64,000 bases of DNA from an uncultured Bacteroidales bacterium (lineage in GTDB: Bacteria > Bacteroidota > Bacteroidia > Bacteroidales > Paludibacteraceae): NCBI GenBank assembly GCA_937907165.1, contig CALCUH010000135.1, positions 1 through 64,000 on the forward strand, read 5' to 3'. The notes beneath the pieces are model-generated. The model was not told the origin of the DNA and did no database searches. It was given only the letters and a program-made list of their open reading frames with translations. Within the stretch, counting starts at the first letter, position 1, and the number at the start of each line of letters is the position of its first letter. Below, one piece after another: positions 16,144 through 24,798 of this stretch. The position numbers and the translations under genes were made by a program.

Positions 16144-16494
16144 ATGGTACATGGTTTACAAAATAAAACAAGTTTTTACGACTGCTTAACAAAAAGTGAT
16201 AAAAATATCGTTAAAAAGCTGGCCGAAATCGAACGGGAAGACGCTGACAGATGCTCACATTGCGGAGGAGAAGATTGTCAATGTTGTGAATATTATCTTG
16301 ATCGTCAAAAATGGATTAGCCCGGAAGAAATGTTCCCTTATGTAAATGCTCAAAGCAATATCCCAGATATCAATTCAGACGAGTTCAAAGAATGGCTTGA
16401 ATACAACGGAATGACCGACTGGGATATAGAAGAGGCATATGAAGAATTTTATAAAGAATGTTTAGACGAATTAAAACCAGATTTTCAAATTTAA
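16144..16494 (+). CDS. hypothetical protein with Cys cluster (116 aa)
   Basis: AAAGGAGGTGAATAAATA then ATG 16144. Residues 38-52 contain CSHCGGEDCQCC, a dense metal-binding-type cluster; the rest is acidic and helical. Likely zinc-bound. Confidence 0.75.
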   Translation: MVHGLQNKTSFYDCLTKSDKNIVKKLAEIEREDADRCSHCGGEDCQCCEYYLDRQKWISPEEMFPYVNAQSNIPDINSDEFKEWLEYNGMTDWDIEEAYEEFYKECLDELKPDFQI

Positions 16495-16514
16495 AAAAAC
16501 GAGGTGCATTGATT

Positions 16515-16733
16515 ATGATCTACTATGAAGTGTATGAAGAATATCCTGAAAATCATGAATGCCACACATTGTATGGCGAACAACTTTACTTTGAAGATGA
16601 ATCAGACGCGTGGGACGAGTTTGAAGCCGCAAAAGAAAACGGTGCGCTTTATGCCACCATTGTAAGATGCGAAGAATACGCGCATCGAGAAATCGATAAA
16701 ACATTGCTGGAAGAATTCATTCTTGATAAATAA
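16515..16733 (+). CDS. small acidic hypothetical protein (72 aa)
   Basis: Start ATG 16515 (MIYYEV) after GAGGTGC. Strand-helix pattern with a DEWDEFEAAKENGA-type helix near residue 38; typical of short phage proteins. Unknown. Confidence 0.7.
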   Translation: MIYYEVYEEYPENHECHTLYGEQLYFEDESDAWDEFEAAKENGALYATIVRCEEYAHREIDKTLLEEFILDK

Positions 16734-16756
16734 TAACAAAGGAGTGTGATCTAATA

Positions 16757-17365
16757 ATGTTTAACACAAAAAGAACGTGGAAAAGATGCGACGATAATCG
16801 AATCGTTGATCTTTTTAACGAAGTCGCCACAACGGCAAAGACACTTTACCCCAACTGTTTTAACGGCTGTACGCCGGAGTTATTTATTGACAGTTCTACA
16901 AAACATCTCGGAAAATGCATTACATCGTATCGTAAAAAATATAATACCAAGTCTGAGATCAACAGAGATATAATGCTTGGTACTCTTCAATACGATAGGG
17001 GTGTTATACTGCTAAGCAAGTATGTATTTGATATGACCGATGAGGAGATCCTCAACACACTATCTCATGAATTTGGGCATTTTGTAACGCCAAAAGGTCA
17101 ACATTCGCATTTATGGAAGGCAAGAGCGAATAAAATAGGGTCTACATATGGCGTGACATGCGATCGTTTGGCAGACACCGCTATGACAAAGAAATTCAAG
17201 CAGGCTATTCATGAAAGTGGAATCGTTGATCGCGAATATAAGTACACTATTGAGTGCCCAAAATGTCACGCAACATGGAAACGCAAAAAAATGAGTCGTT
17301 TTGTTGAGCAGTGCGAATTGTGGAAGTGTGGGAAATGTGGTGTGAGTTTGCACCGTATTCAATAA
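16757..17365 (+). CDS. SprT-like zinc metallopeptidase domain protein (202 aa)
   Basis: Residues 95-105 contain LSHEFGHFV, the HExxH zinc-protease motif, after a helix, with a downstream H/W region (HSHLWKARANKIG) as in SprT. A C-terminal zinc ribbon follows: CPKCHATW (about res 172) and CGKCG (about res 194). This architecture (SprT domain plus zinc ribbon) fits SprT/Spartan-like proteins, which in cells cleave DNA-crosslinked proteins; in phages the role is unproven. GGAGTGTG before ATG 16757. Confidence 0.85.
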   Translation: MFNTKRTWKRCDDNRIVDLFNEVATTAKTLYPNCFNGCTPELFIDSSTKHLGKCITSYRKKYNTKSEINRDIMLGTLQYDRGVILLSKYVFDMTDEEILNTLSHEFGHFVTPKGQHSHLWKARANKIGSTYGVTCDRLADTAMTKKFKQAIHESGIVDREYKYTIECPKCHATWKRKKMSRFVEQCELWKCGKCGVSLHRIQ

Positions 17366-17385
17366 TAATAAAGGAGGAAATTAAA

Positions 17386-17682
17386 ATGTTGACAAAAAAG
17401 ACAATGGAAAAACTGGCAAAAGGCAATTACCCGTATCTTTACGAAGAGGCGAAACCATGCCCGCATTGCGGAAAACACCCCGTGCAATTGCGGCACGTTG
17501 TTACCTATGCCAACCCATATGCTGTATGCTGTGGCGGTGATGGTTGCTGTTTTTACCGGTCTGGAGCAACACCTGAGGATGCCATTCAAAAGTGGAATGA
17601 ATCAACAGACAAAACACCGTGCGACAGAACAATGACAAAAGATGGTAAGATCGTTCCACAAAAAGAAATAAAGGAGAATTAA
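17386..17682 (+). CDS. Lar-like zinc-ribbon protein (98 aa)
   Basis: Start ATG 17386 (MLTKKT) after AAAGGAGG. Pattern KPCPHCGKHP...VCCGGDGC...A...WNES matches the short Lar (restriction alleviation) family zinc ribbon often found in phages. Restriction alleviation itself is known only for the Rac prophage member; here the fold call is firm, the function not. Confidence 0.75.
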   Translation: MLTKKTMEKLAKGNYPYLYEEAKPCPHCGKHPVQLRHVVTYANPYAVCCGGDGCCFYRSGATPEDAIQKWNESTDKTPCDRTMTKDGKIVPQKEIKEN

Positions 17683-17687
17683 CTATT

Positions 17688-17945
17688 ATGAACAAAGTGT
17701 ATTTACCCATGTCTGACACGCCGCTCACGCCGCTTGAACTGGCAAGAGAAGCTAACAAGTTGACAAAAAGGGCCCATCTTTTAAGTCTTGATTATATTGG
17801 CGAAGAGTCAAGAATTTCTGGGAACCACTGCGACTGCATGGGCAACGGCGAGTTCGAACTACTGCCTATTACAGATCCTGACGTTATTGACGGCGGGAAG
17901 CGTTATATGCGTTGCCGTATTTGCGGATGCTATTCTCATCTCTAA
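17688..17945 (+). CDS. small protein with C-terminal CRICGC motif (85 aa)
   Basis: AAAGGAGAATTAACTATT before ATG 17688. Helical first half; CDCMGNGEF and MRCRICGCY in the second half suggest one zinc site. Unknown function. Confidence 0.7.
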   Translation: MNKVYLPMSDTPLTPLELAREANKLTKRAHLLSLDYIGEESRISGNHCDCMGNGEFELLPITDPDVIDGGKRYMRCRICGCYSHL

Positions 17946-17986
17946 AACCCAATAAATAAAAATAAATAAAAAAAGGAGACAAAACC

Positions 17987-18403
17987 ATGGATTACAAAAA
18001 CATTACCGCAGCAGATTTCAAACCGTTTGATTATTACGACCCTCACATCAAAGATGAATGTTATGTTTGCAACGGGAAGGTTGACATTAATTTATCAGGG
18101 GTATACACCAAGCTTATTCAGGAAGCTGGCAGGTGGTGCGAGCGTTTTGCATCTGATATTTTGTATGATATTCAGAGTATTGATGAATGGATCAAAGAAT
18201 GGAACACACACAACGACAGTCGTAAATTTCTGATGGGTTTTTACGAAGATGGCGTTGATAGTATGGCTCCTATTTTGTATAAATATCAGGAGTATGGATA
18301 TACCGCCAGATATAGATATCGTGCGATGTGGGCGCTCGAAGTCAAAAAAGACAGAGAAGAAAATCGCATCTCTTATGATTTGTATCGCGTTATGTTACCA
18401 TAA
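17987..18403 (+). CDS. hypothetical protein (138 aa)
   Basis: AAAAGGAGACAAAACC before ATG 17987. Trp- and Tyr-rich helical protein with one CYVC pair. No family recognised. Confidence 0.75.
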   Translation: MDYKNITAADFKPFDYYDPHIKDECYVCNGKVDINLSGVYTKLIQEAGRWCERFASDILYDIQSIDEWIKEWNTHNDSRKFLMGFYEDGVDSMAPILYKYQEYGYTARYRYRAMWALEVKKDREENRISYDLYRVMLP

Positions 18404-18423
18404 ACAAAAAAGGGGGTGAAAGT

Positions 18424-18669
18424 ATGATAAAGCTTCTTATTCACACAGAAAAATGCGCCATCGATGACTATAAAGTGATGTCGTCATACGAAGAAGCGCA
18501 AGATGTTATCCGATGGGCTGAGTTTTCAGAAAATCCGTTATTTACAATTGAGTCAATTGACATTACAAATGAGATGTATGAGAAAAATAAATTTGCTTTT
18601 GCGCAGTTTATGACATGGCTTGTCAAAACGGATAGAAAGTATCCAGTAACCCTACATCAATTAAAATAA
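18424..18669 (+). CDS. hypothetical protein (81 aa)
   Basis: AAGGGGGTGAAAGT before ATG 18424. Small alpha/beta protein, slightly acidic. Unknown. Confidence 0.7.
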   Translation: MIKLLIHTEKCAIDDYKVMSSYEEAQDVIRWAEFSENPLFTIESIDITNEMYEKNKFAFAQFMTWLVKTDRKYPVTLHQLK

Positions 18670-18698
18670 ATAAAAAAAAACAAAGGAGACAAAAAACA

Positions 18699-19472
18699 AT
18701 GAGAAACACCAACAAGCAAAAAGTATTTGAATTTACCGTAGAAAAGAAGCATAAGAACTTCTTTGACGGAACGGCGATTGACATCGACAAGGTTCATGTC
18801 AAACTTTCCGGAGGAAATAGCAAGATTGGTAAGATCGTTAATATCAATCTTCTCGCAGGAGATTCTGTTTTGTCCACCAAAGACGGGGTATTGACAAACG
18901 TAACGGGAACGTGTAATGGGTGCTGCGATGGCTGCAAAAATGTATGTTATGCCGTCAAAATGGAACAAAGATTCAACAACACGTGCGTTAAAACGCACGC
19001 AACGAACACGATTCTGGCAAAAACAGATGTAAATCGGTATTTCAACGAGATTTCCGCCGCGTTAAGTCGTATGCGCAACCCCATTAACGCTGTCCGGTAT
19101 CACAGTTCCGGTGAAATCCCATCGTATGAATATTTATTGGGTATGGTTGAGACCGCCAAGAAGCACCCGAATATCAAGTTTTACTTCTATACGAAGCGCT
19201 TTGCGTGGATTGAGCGTTATATTAAAACGATGGGATCGTTCCCCGAAAATCTCGTTTGCAATATTAGCGAATGGCATGGAAATTCGCGAAAATACCATCT
19301 CAAAGGTTTGAATAAATTTGTTTATGACGATGGGCATAATCCTGCGTACAAAAATATGTTCCATTGTCCCGCAGTAAAGCCGAATGGAACCAGAACCAGT
19401 GTGACATGTCAGCAATGCAAACGATGCTTTAGCAAGAACGACGGACACATTACGTGTGTCTATTCTCATTAA
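18699..19472 (+). CDS. Gp88-like phage protein (257 aa)
   Basis: Residues 35-60 (KLSGGNSKIGKIVNINLLAG) and the following cysteine-rich stretch CNGCCDGCKNVCYA, then RYHSSGEIPSYEYL, KFYFYTKR and a C-terminal CPAV...CQQCKRCF match the Gp88 family found in many actinobacterial and Firmicutes phages. The cysteines likely bind zinc or an Fe-S cluster. Function unknown in the literature known to me. AAAGGAGACAAAAAAC before ATG 18699. Confidence 0.85.
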   Translation: MRNTNKQKVFEFTVEKKHKNFFDGTAIDIDKVHVKLSGGNSKIGKIVNINLLAGDSVLSTKDGVLTNVTGTCNGCCDGCKNVCYAVKMEQRFNNTCVKTHATNTILAKTDVNRYFNEISAALSRMRNPINAVRYHSSGEIPSYEYLLGMVETAKKHPNIKFYFYTKRFAWIERYIKTMGSFPENLVCNISEWHGNSRKYHLKGLNKFVYDDGHNPAYKNMFHCPAVKPNGTRTSVTCQQCKRCFSKNDGHITCVYSH

Positions 19473-19497
19473 AAAAAACAAAGGATGGTTAGGAATT

Positions 19498-19668
19498 ATG
19501 AAAAAGTTTTATGGTAAAGACGAACGGACAGGAATTGAATACGGCGTTAATATTGATGGAGACCTGTATCTTGGCAACGATAGTTCTGGATATAACCTTC
19601 GCGACACGCCAGAGAACAGGAAGAGAATCCTTGCAGATTTCAAAAGATATACCAGCAGCTCATATTAA
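19498..19668 (+). CDS. small hypothetical protein (56 aa)
   Basis: Start ATG 19498 (MKKFYG) after AAAGGATGGTTAGGAA. Short soluble peptide rich in Gly/Tyr/Asp. Unknown. Confidence 0.6.
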   Translation: MKKFYGKDERTGIEYGVNIDGDLYLGNDSSGYNLRDTPENRKRILADFKRYTSSSY

Positions 19669-19691
19669 TTAAGAAAGGAGGATTGTGAAAG

Positions 19692-19889
19692 ATGATAAGC
19701 GTTAGAGACTATGCAAAAGCCGTCGGGTTTACTGTTGTCGGAAAATTGAAGCGTATGCCAGACAAATATTACGGGATGGATAACAAGCATCATTATCCGT
19801 GGTATATTGATGAGGCCGGAAACGAATATCTGATAGACAACAAGTCCGATCAGCATTGCATTATCACAGCAGAAGGTCATGTAATTTAA
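19692..19889 (+). CDS. small basic hypothetical protein (65 aa)
   Basis: AAGAAAGGAGGATTGTG before ATG 19692. Beta-rich with many Tyr/His. Looks like a compact domain; no family recognised. Confidence 0.65.
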   Translation: MISVRDYAKAVGFTVVGKLKRMPDKYYGMDNKHHYPWYIDEAGNEYLIDNKSDQHCIITAEGHVI

Positions 19890-19929
19890 AAACAAAACAA
19901 AAAAAGAAAAAGAAAGGAATGATTACACG

Positions 19930-20268
19930 ATGTCTTTAAGCGAAAAAGCACTTATTTTCCAGAAGCTATATTATAAAGAAGACCAGCTAATCTGGTATCG
20001 CGAATTCAAAACAAAAATTTATAATATGCTAAAAGATAAGGTTGACAATCCAGATAAAAATCTGTATTTCGCCGTAATGTCTAACGCTTATTTCTGTGAT
20101 TACCGCCCAAGATATCCTGAGAAAACAGCAGGAGATATTACCATCTTCTACGATTGGATATCTAAAGACGCTCGTATCTATGGGAATTTATACTCGGCAA
20201 TTCCAACGATAGTCAAATATGATTCATTCGCAGAAATGTGCGACGCACTCGAATATATTGAATTCTAA
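19930..20268 (+). CDS. hypothetical protein (112 aa)
   Basis: GAAAGGAATGATTACACG before ATG 19930. Helical N-terminus; C-terminal part ends in a 'FAEMCDALEYIEF' helix also seen, in similar form, at the end of the genes at 21058 (FADMYDFCKNLSFDD). Possible distant paralogues. Confidence 0.7.
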   Translation: MSLSEKALIFQKLYYKEDQLIWYREFKTKIYNMLKDKVDNPDKNLYFAVMSNAYFCDYRPRYPEKTAGDITIFYDWISKDARIYGNLYSAIPTIVKYDSFAEMCDALEYIEF

Positions 20269-20299
20269 GTGAAAAAATGAAAGAAAGAAGTAAGGAACA

Positions 20300-20527
20300 A
20301 TGAAAGAAAACAAAACTTATATGTGCGATGGCATTAACGAAAACTGTCTTGGCGAAATCCCATACGACGATGTTATCTGGTTCACATCCAGAGTTGGATT
20401 GTGCCCTATATGTTACGGCCGTTTGACAAGACCGTTGGTTCCATTCAAGGTCATCGAATTCTGCTATAACGAAATGGATGGCGGAGACGATGAAATGGCA
20501 GAATTTCTTATTGGTCTCACCAAATAA
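20300..20527 (+). CDS. small cysteine-rich protein (75 aa)
   Basis: AAGGAAC before ATG 20300. CDG..ENC near the N-terminus and CPICYGRL at residues 34-41 could bind one zinc. Acidic tail. Confidence 0.65.
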   Translation: MKENKTYMCDGINENCLGEIPYDDVIWFTSRVGLCPICYGRLTRPLVPFKVIEFCYNEMDGGDDEMAEFLIGLTK

Positions 20528-20582
20528 TTCGCACAAACAATTAACCATATATATTCTAAATAAAAGAAAGGAAACAATAAAA

Positions 20583-21032
20583 ATGAAAAACAGTGTATTT
20601 AAAAAGTATCTTGACGACCAGATCGATATCCTTGAATCTTTGCGGCAATCCATTCACGATGCAAAAAGGATAACTCCTCTTGACGCAGAAGCCGCTGTTG
20701 ATTTTGCGCGTAGCTATATGGTCAGAACGAAACAGAGATTCGAAGAAATCGAAGATCAACACTCGTTTAATTCGTGGGTTGTTATTCGTAGAGGGGATTG
20801 TGATGGCGATGATGAATTGTACACGATTGTAGGCGAAAAAGATTACATTTGTTATATGACGTGCAAGATCGGTATCTTCGGAGATTGTTCAAACGAAACG
20901 ATCGAGTCCGTTGTTATTAATGGCTGCGAATGTGAATACAGCGGATGGATGCCGGATATGTATAGAAACATTATGGATAAGAATACTGGAGAAATTGTAT
21001 ACGAAAACCAGTTCCCGGAATGGGACCATTAA
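20583..21032 (+). CDS. hypothetical protein (149 aa)
   Basis: Start ATG 20583 (MKNSVF) after AGAAAGGAAAC; the open frame upstream overlaps the previous gene. Helical N-terminal 60 residues, beta-rich C-terminus with a CECEY segment. Unknown. Confidence 0.75.
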   Translation: MKNSVFKKYLDDQIDILESLRQSIHDAKRITPLDAEAAVDFARSYMVRTKQRFEEIEDQHSFNSWVVIRRGDCDGDDELYTIVGEKDYICYMTCKIGIFGDCSNETIESVVINGCECEYSGWMPDMYRNIMDKNTGEIVYENQFPEWDH

Positions 21033-21057
21033 AAAAAAGAAAGGATAACAGAAAATT

Positions 21058-21531
21058 ATGAAAAGCGTAGAATATGGTTATGTAACTCCGAAGCATTCCG
21101 AATGGACGAACAAATGGATTTGCCCGAAATGCAATCGATATGTAAGAAAGGGAAATGTTAAACATACTTGCGGACAGAAGATTGACTGGATTTCTTATAA
21201 TCTTCCTGAATACGCAGACCTCCTCAGTCTCATCGATGATTTCTTCATTTCTGAATATGATAGCTGCCTCGATTCTAAATATTATTCCGGTTATTATGCG
21301 CTAAATGAGATTCCTCTTGCATATACGGAATTTTATGATGACGAGGTTCCCGACGAAATGGCAGACGGATCTGATATGCATCCTGTAAATATCATTTTGA
21401 ATGCCGTCGATAAAAAACTTAATAAGCTTATTGACAATAAAATTGTATTCACATTGGAATTCCCGACATTTGCAGATATGTATGACTTCTGTAAGAATCT
21501 GAGCTTTGACGACCTTATCTATTGCGATTAA
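21058..21531 (+). CDS. hypothetical protein with zinc-finger-like N-terminus (157 aa)
   Basis: AGAAAGGATAACAG before ATG 21058. CPKCNRY...KHTCG at residues 22-41 is a CxxC...HxxC zinc site. C-terminal region is helical and acidic. Confidence 0.75.
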   Translation: MKSVEYGYVTPKHSEWTNKWICPKCNRYVRKGNVKHTCGQKIDWISYNLPEYADLLSLIDDFFISEYDSCLDSKYYSGYYALNEIPLAYTEFYDDEVPDEMADGSDMHPVNIILNAVDKKLNKLIDNKIVFTLEFPTFADMYDFCKNLSFDDLIYCD

Positions 21532-21562
21532 ATAAAAAAATATAAAAAAGGAGAACAAAACT

Positions 21563-22162
21563 ATGAAACTCTACACTACTTCTGCATGGTACAACCCCTA
21601 TTATGTCAACGTCAATGACAAAGCATATCGAATCAGCGAGATCCATGTCTTTGATGAGAACGGAGAAATCTGCCACATTGAACACGGATGGTTTGGAAGC
21701 AACAATGAACATCCTCGTCTTGAGCTCCCGTGCGAATGCGTCAGAAAAATGAAGATTGATTATGGTTGCAAAACAGCGTTTGTTATTAAAAGTGAATGCC
21801 AATACTCGCCGTCTGAAACGATGTACGCCCTTTATCTTCCTGATGCCATTGTCAACATTGGCGACCCAACATATTTGAAGGATAGTATGGGATATTTAAT
21901 TGAAACCAGGGTGTCTAAGAATTATGATTTTATGGTCTTCGATAAGTATCATAATGACTTTGTTTCACAAATGTATAATAAACGTAATGTGTTCGAAGAG
22001 ATCGTGAAGAAGATTCAATCGATGCCGCTTCATGATCTTGATGATAAGTTAATTATGGAAATCGACACCCTTAGAGCGGTGGCTATCGATTATATTCGTT
22101 ATAAAGATTATGTCAAAAATATGACCGTTGCAGAAATGGTTAACGTAATTATTAAAAACTAA
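21563..22162 (+). CDS. hypothetical protein (199 aa)
   Basis: AAAAAGGAGAACAAAACT before ATG 21563. Beta-rich first half with ordered hydrophobic strands, helical second half. No domain recognised. Confidence 0.75.
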   Translation: MKLYTTSAWYNPYYVNVNDKAYRISEIHVFDENGEICHIEHGWFGSNNEHPRLELPCECVRKMKIDYGCKTAFVIKSECQYSPSETMYALYLPDAIVNIGDPTYLKDSMGYLIETRVSKNYDFMVFDKYHNDFVSQMYNKRNVFEEIVKKIQSMPLHDLDDKLIMEIDTLRAVAIDYIRYKDYVKNMTVAEMVNVIIKN

Positions 22163-22190
22163 AATAAAAATAAAAAAGGAGATTAAAACT

Positions 22191-22526
22191 ATGAAAAACA
22201 CTAATGTCATTTATGAGAACGATCTTATTTCCATTGTCAATGAAGATGGAAGAATTAGCATGTTCGATTCTGACGGAGTATACATTGACTATTTCTTCTA
22301 CGAAGATTGTTATGATGAATTCGAAATCCCCAACATGATCAACAATATCGTTGAGATGGTCAAGGATAAATCAGAAAAAGAAATCTGCAAATATATTGAT
22401 TTCGAGTTCAGCCCATTAAAGGTGGAACCGGAATGCACGGCAGAAGATATCGCAGAGCTTCGTGAGCAGTGGGGTGATGAATGGGTATGTCGCGTTGGAA
22501 GTACGGCCATTATTCTTCGTGAATAA
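22191..22526 (+). CDS. hypothetical acidic protein (111 aa)
   Basis: AAAAAGGAGATTAAAACT before ATG 22191. Begins with a beta hairpin and continues with acidic helices; a 'WGDEWVCR' segment near the C-terminus. Unknown. Confidence 0.7.
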   Translation: MKNTNVIYENDLISIVNEDGRISMFDSDGVYIDYFFYEDCYDEFEIPNMINNIVEMVKDKSEKEICKYIDFEFSPLKVEPECTAEDIAELREQWGDEWVCRVGSTAIILRE

Positions 22527-22566
22527 TTAATATAGATAATTAGTGAAGAAAGGAGCACACGATCGT

Positions 22567-22785
22567 ATGTTAGCATTTTTGATTTTTGTTTGTATTTATG
22601 CAGAGATTACTTGTTGGCGTGGTGCCATCTCCGCAGACAGAAAAATGAAACGGAAGCTCATCAATCAAACGAGATATGACTTCGGACCCGGTTGTTATGA
22701 TATTAAATATGAGTATTCTGACGGAACGTTCGCACGGTTCATACATCGAGAAATAGATGGCAAGGTTATTGAACGGTGGAGATGA
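22567..22785 (+). CDS. small membrane-anchored protein (72 aa)
   Basis: Start ATG 22567 (MLAFLI) after AAAGGAGCACACG. Residues 2-17 form an N-terminal hydrophobic anchor; the rest is a small basic beta-rich domain with YDIKYEYSDGTF. The gene at 22945 has a similar plan (anchor plus 'LHIDYDDGSSMIAF'), so the two are probably paralogues. Confidence 0.7.
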   Translation: MLAFLIFVCIYAEITCWRGAISADRKMKRKLINQTRYDFGPGCYDIKYEYSDGTFARFIHREIDGKVIERWR

Positions 22786-22831
22786 AATATCTCCACCTAC
22801 CGGCAAACACATTCGAAAGGAGGATTGTCAT

Positions 22832-22900
22832 ATGTGGTTCTGCTTTGTACTTCTCTTCATTGGCGTTTTCTATGTAATTATGACACGCAATAACTATTAA
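22832..22900 (+). CDS. membrane micropeptide (22 aa)
   Basis: GAAAGGAGGATTGTCAT gives a strong ribosome site before ATG 22832. Almost all hydrophobic (MWFCFVLLFIGVFYVIM) with a short polar tail. It lies between two genes of similar membrane-anchored layout. The good site argues for expression; length argues for caution. Confidence 0.5.
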   Translation: MWFCFVLLFIGVFYVIMTRNNY

Positions 22901-22944
22901 TAGCGTGTCGTAATAATTTTCATCAGAAAGGAGGTGTATATTCT

Positions 22945-23166
22945 ATGATTATTCTTGCAATTATTGCCTACTGCATTGCCACACGTAATGTCAACAACTA
23001 TGTCAAAAACTATGAACGCAAAGCATCCCGTAAGATTGTGAACACATGGGTAACAGGCAATGAGGGATGGAGAACCCTTCATATTGATTACGATGATGGC
23101 TCCAGTATGATAGCGTTCGAGCAAACACTGGGTGGCAAGACAACATGGACATACTTGGAAGTATAA
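22945..23166 (+). CDS. small membrane-anchored protein (73 aa)
   Basis: AGAAAGGAGGTGTATATTCT before ATG 22945. Residues 1-12 hydrophobic anchor, basic linker, then a compact beta-rich domain. Likely paralogue of the protein at 22567. Last gene of the plus block. Confidence 0.7.
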   Translation: MIILAIIAYCIATRNVNNYVKNYERKASRKIVNTWVTGNEGWRTLHIDYDDGSSMIAFEQTLGGKTTWTYLEV

Positions 23167-23431
23167 TAGATGTGCCATCTTGTCATTCCTGTCCGGTTTT
23201 TTCTTTATGATGATGTAGAATAGCCCCGTTTTTCTCTAATTCATAAAGTCTTTTTTAACGCCAACATATTTTTATTTACGGGGGATATATTTTTCTTACG
23301 GGCGGGATATTTTTTTTCTGACGGGGCGGGCGTTTTTTCTACGCCCCGCCGAACCCGCCCTATAACGCCCCGATTTAAAAATAGGACGGTCCGGCATTTT
23401 TTTACAACCGACCGCCCAATTTTTTTATTTT
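23167..23431. terminator. GC-rich hairpin region between convergent blocks
   Basis: No gene. Contains several G/C blocks with T-runs: GGGGCG (23323-23328)/CGCCCC (23342-23347) with T-rich loop, repeated ACGGGCGGGATATTTTT-type units, and GGACGGTCC followed by CATTTTTTT. Probably terminators for both the plus block and the minus deaminase unit. The repeated (A)CGGGxGGG units are unusual in this AT-rich DNA. Confidence 0.55.
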
Positions 23432-23842
23432 TTACATAATTTTTTCTCTCGCAATCCCATCGCCGGTTGTATAAACAACCCTCTTAATCCCAGCCCTCTT
23501 AATCACTTCCATACATCTCTTGCATGGTCTTGCCATTGCTCTATTACCGTCAGCCGTCTCTCTATACGTATACATAGTTGCGCCGCTCAAATCAACTCCT
23601 CTTCTCATCAGCGGCAACAAGCATTTAACCTCTGCGTGACATTTTCCAAATCCCTTTTCACCATAATCCCCAAAACATTTTGCATCCTCTCTCCACTGGA
23701 CGCTCGTCGTTTTACACATATTATATCCACTTCCGATAATACAATGCCCATCAACTAACACAGCGCCTATCTTCGTTCTCGGAAAATCTGACAATTCCGA
23801 TACAATCTTAGCCGTTCTCAAATAAACATTATCTTTATTCAT
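23432..23842 (-). CDS. dCMP deaminase / ComE-type cytidine deaminase family (136 aa)
   Basis: Zinc site CHAEVKCLL (HAE) and PCKRCMEVI (PCxxC) are intact, as in deoxycytidylate deaminases, which convert dCMP to dUMP for dTMP synthesis; phage versions are common. Start placed at ATG 23842 because it overlaps the upstream stop as ATGA; the frame is open to a TTG at 23860. Last gene of the 26.0-23.4 kb unit. Confidence 0.85.
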   Translation of the reverse strand: MNKDNVYLRTAKIVSELSDFPRTKIGAVLVDGHCIIGSGYNMCKTTSVQWREDAKCFGDYGEKGFGKCHAEVKCLLPLMRRGVDLSGATMYTYRETADGNRAMARPCKRCMEVIKRAGIKRVVYTTGDGIAREKIM

Positions 23843-24630
23843 ATCTGTCCGTTCTTCCAATTTTTCATATATCCAAAATAGATATCATCCAACACGCAAT
23901 AACCAGCATAACCCTCCCACTGATGATGATACCAATCTCTAAAATATCTGACATACTTCGGCAGTGTCGGTCCATTCATAATCACATAGTCCACAGCGTC
24001 ATAAGCTCTTTGACTCGGGACGCACTTTGCGGCACGTTTTGCCGTTGAAAAAGCGCCCGGATAAAAGATAACACCATCGATGGTTTTGCCCATCTTACCG
24101 CTTCCCAGTCTATTAAATATTACAGAAGCAACAGCTCTCATCGTTTTATCGGAACTCGTGCCAGCTTCAAGATACACAATACGCGCCATAAGCTCACGCT
24201 CATCTTTTGTGACACTAAAATATCCATCAATATTATGTGTCGGGTCATCAGTCTTTGGATCAGGATACCAGTACCATTGTTCTTCTTCATATTTATTAAT
24301 ATTATCGCTCCAAATATCCCCATATCCAAATAGCGTTTCAATACAAATAGGCGCCGCACCATCTTCCTCCACAATATTCATAGGAGATGTGTTTTTGGTA
24401 AAATACGTTGCACCAAAAGACTTGTTAAACTCACCGACTATATCCTCGACCATCGGACATAAGCATAGAATGGTATATAGAGTTACAGCAATAGTGCCGA
24501 CAGCCATGATTATAGACATAATAACAGACGGCGTAAGCACTCTATCATATCTGTCATGGCATCTCTTTTTCTTGCCTCTTCTATTGTAATCAGTGACATT
24601 TCTATTAAAATCTCGCAGGAACATATGCAA
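23839..24630 (-). CDS. SleB-type cell wall hydrolase with membrane anchor (263 aa)
   Basis: Residues 34-58 form a membrane segment after a basic N-terminus; residues 145-255 match the hydrolase_2/SleB domain (ELMARIVYLEAG, with the catalytic Glu, then VASVIFNRL and a VIFYPGAFS segment). SleB enzymes are lytic transglycosylases of peptidoglycan. With one N-terminal anchor it should sit outside the membrane facing the wall: a lysin or a signal-anchored endolysin. Start TTG 24630 has better spacing from AAAGGA than ATG 24624; uncertain. Confidence 0.85.
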   Translation of the reverse strand: MHMFLRDFNRNVTDYNRRGKKKRCHDRYDRVLTPSVIMSIIMAVGTIAVTLYTILCLCPMVEDIVGEFNKSFGATYFTKNTSPMNIVEEDGAAPICIETLFGYGDIWSDNINKYEEEQWYWYPDPKTDDPTHNIDGYFSVTKDERELMARIVYLEAGTSSDKTMRAVASVIFNRLGSGKMGKTIDGVIFYPGAFSTAKRAAKCVPSQRAYDAVDYVIMNGPTLPKYVRYFRDWYHHQWEGYAGYCVLDDIYFGYMKNWKNGQI

Positions 24631-24798
24631 ACTAAAATCCTTTCGACAAAAAATATTATATTAATCAGATCAAATAAATCCGGTGAAAATATCAATGAAA
24701 ATATGTTAGGGGTTCAATTATACCGCCGTAAGTCAGTTCGTCGATTTTATACCCCGTTTTTAATGCGGAGAGCAATACATTTCAATATATATGTATAA

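Noticed and set aside
24556..24798. Plus-strand ORF of 80 aa
   Set aside because: Lies antisense to the hydrolase start and across an intergenic gap, no ribosome site, no motif.
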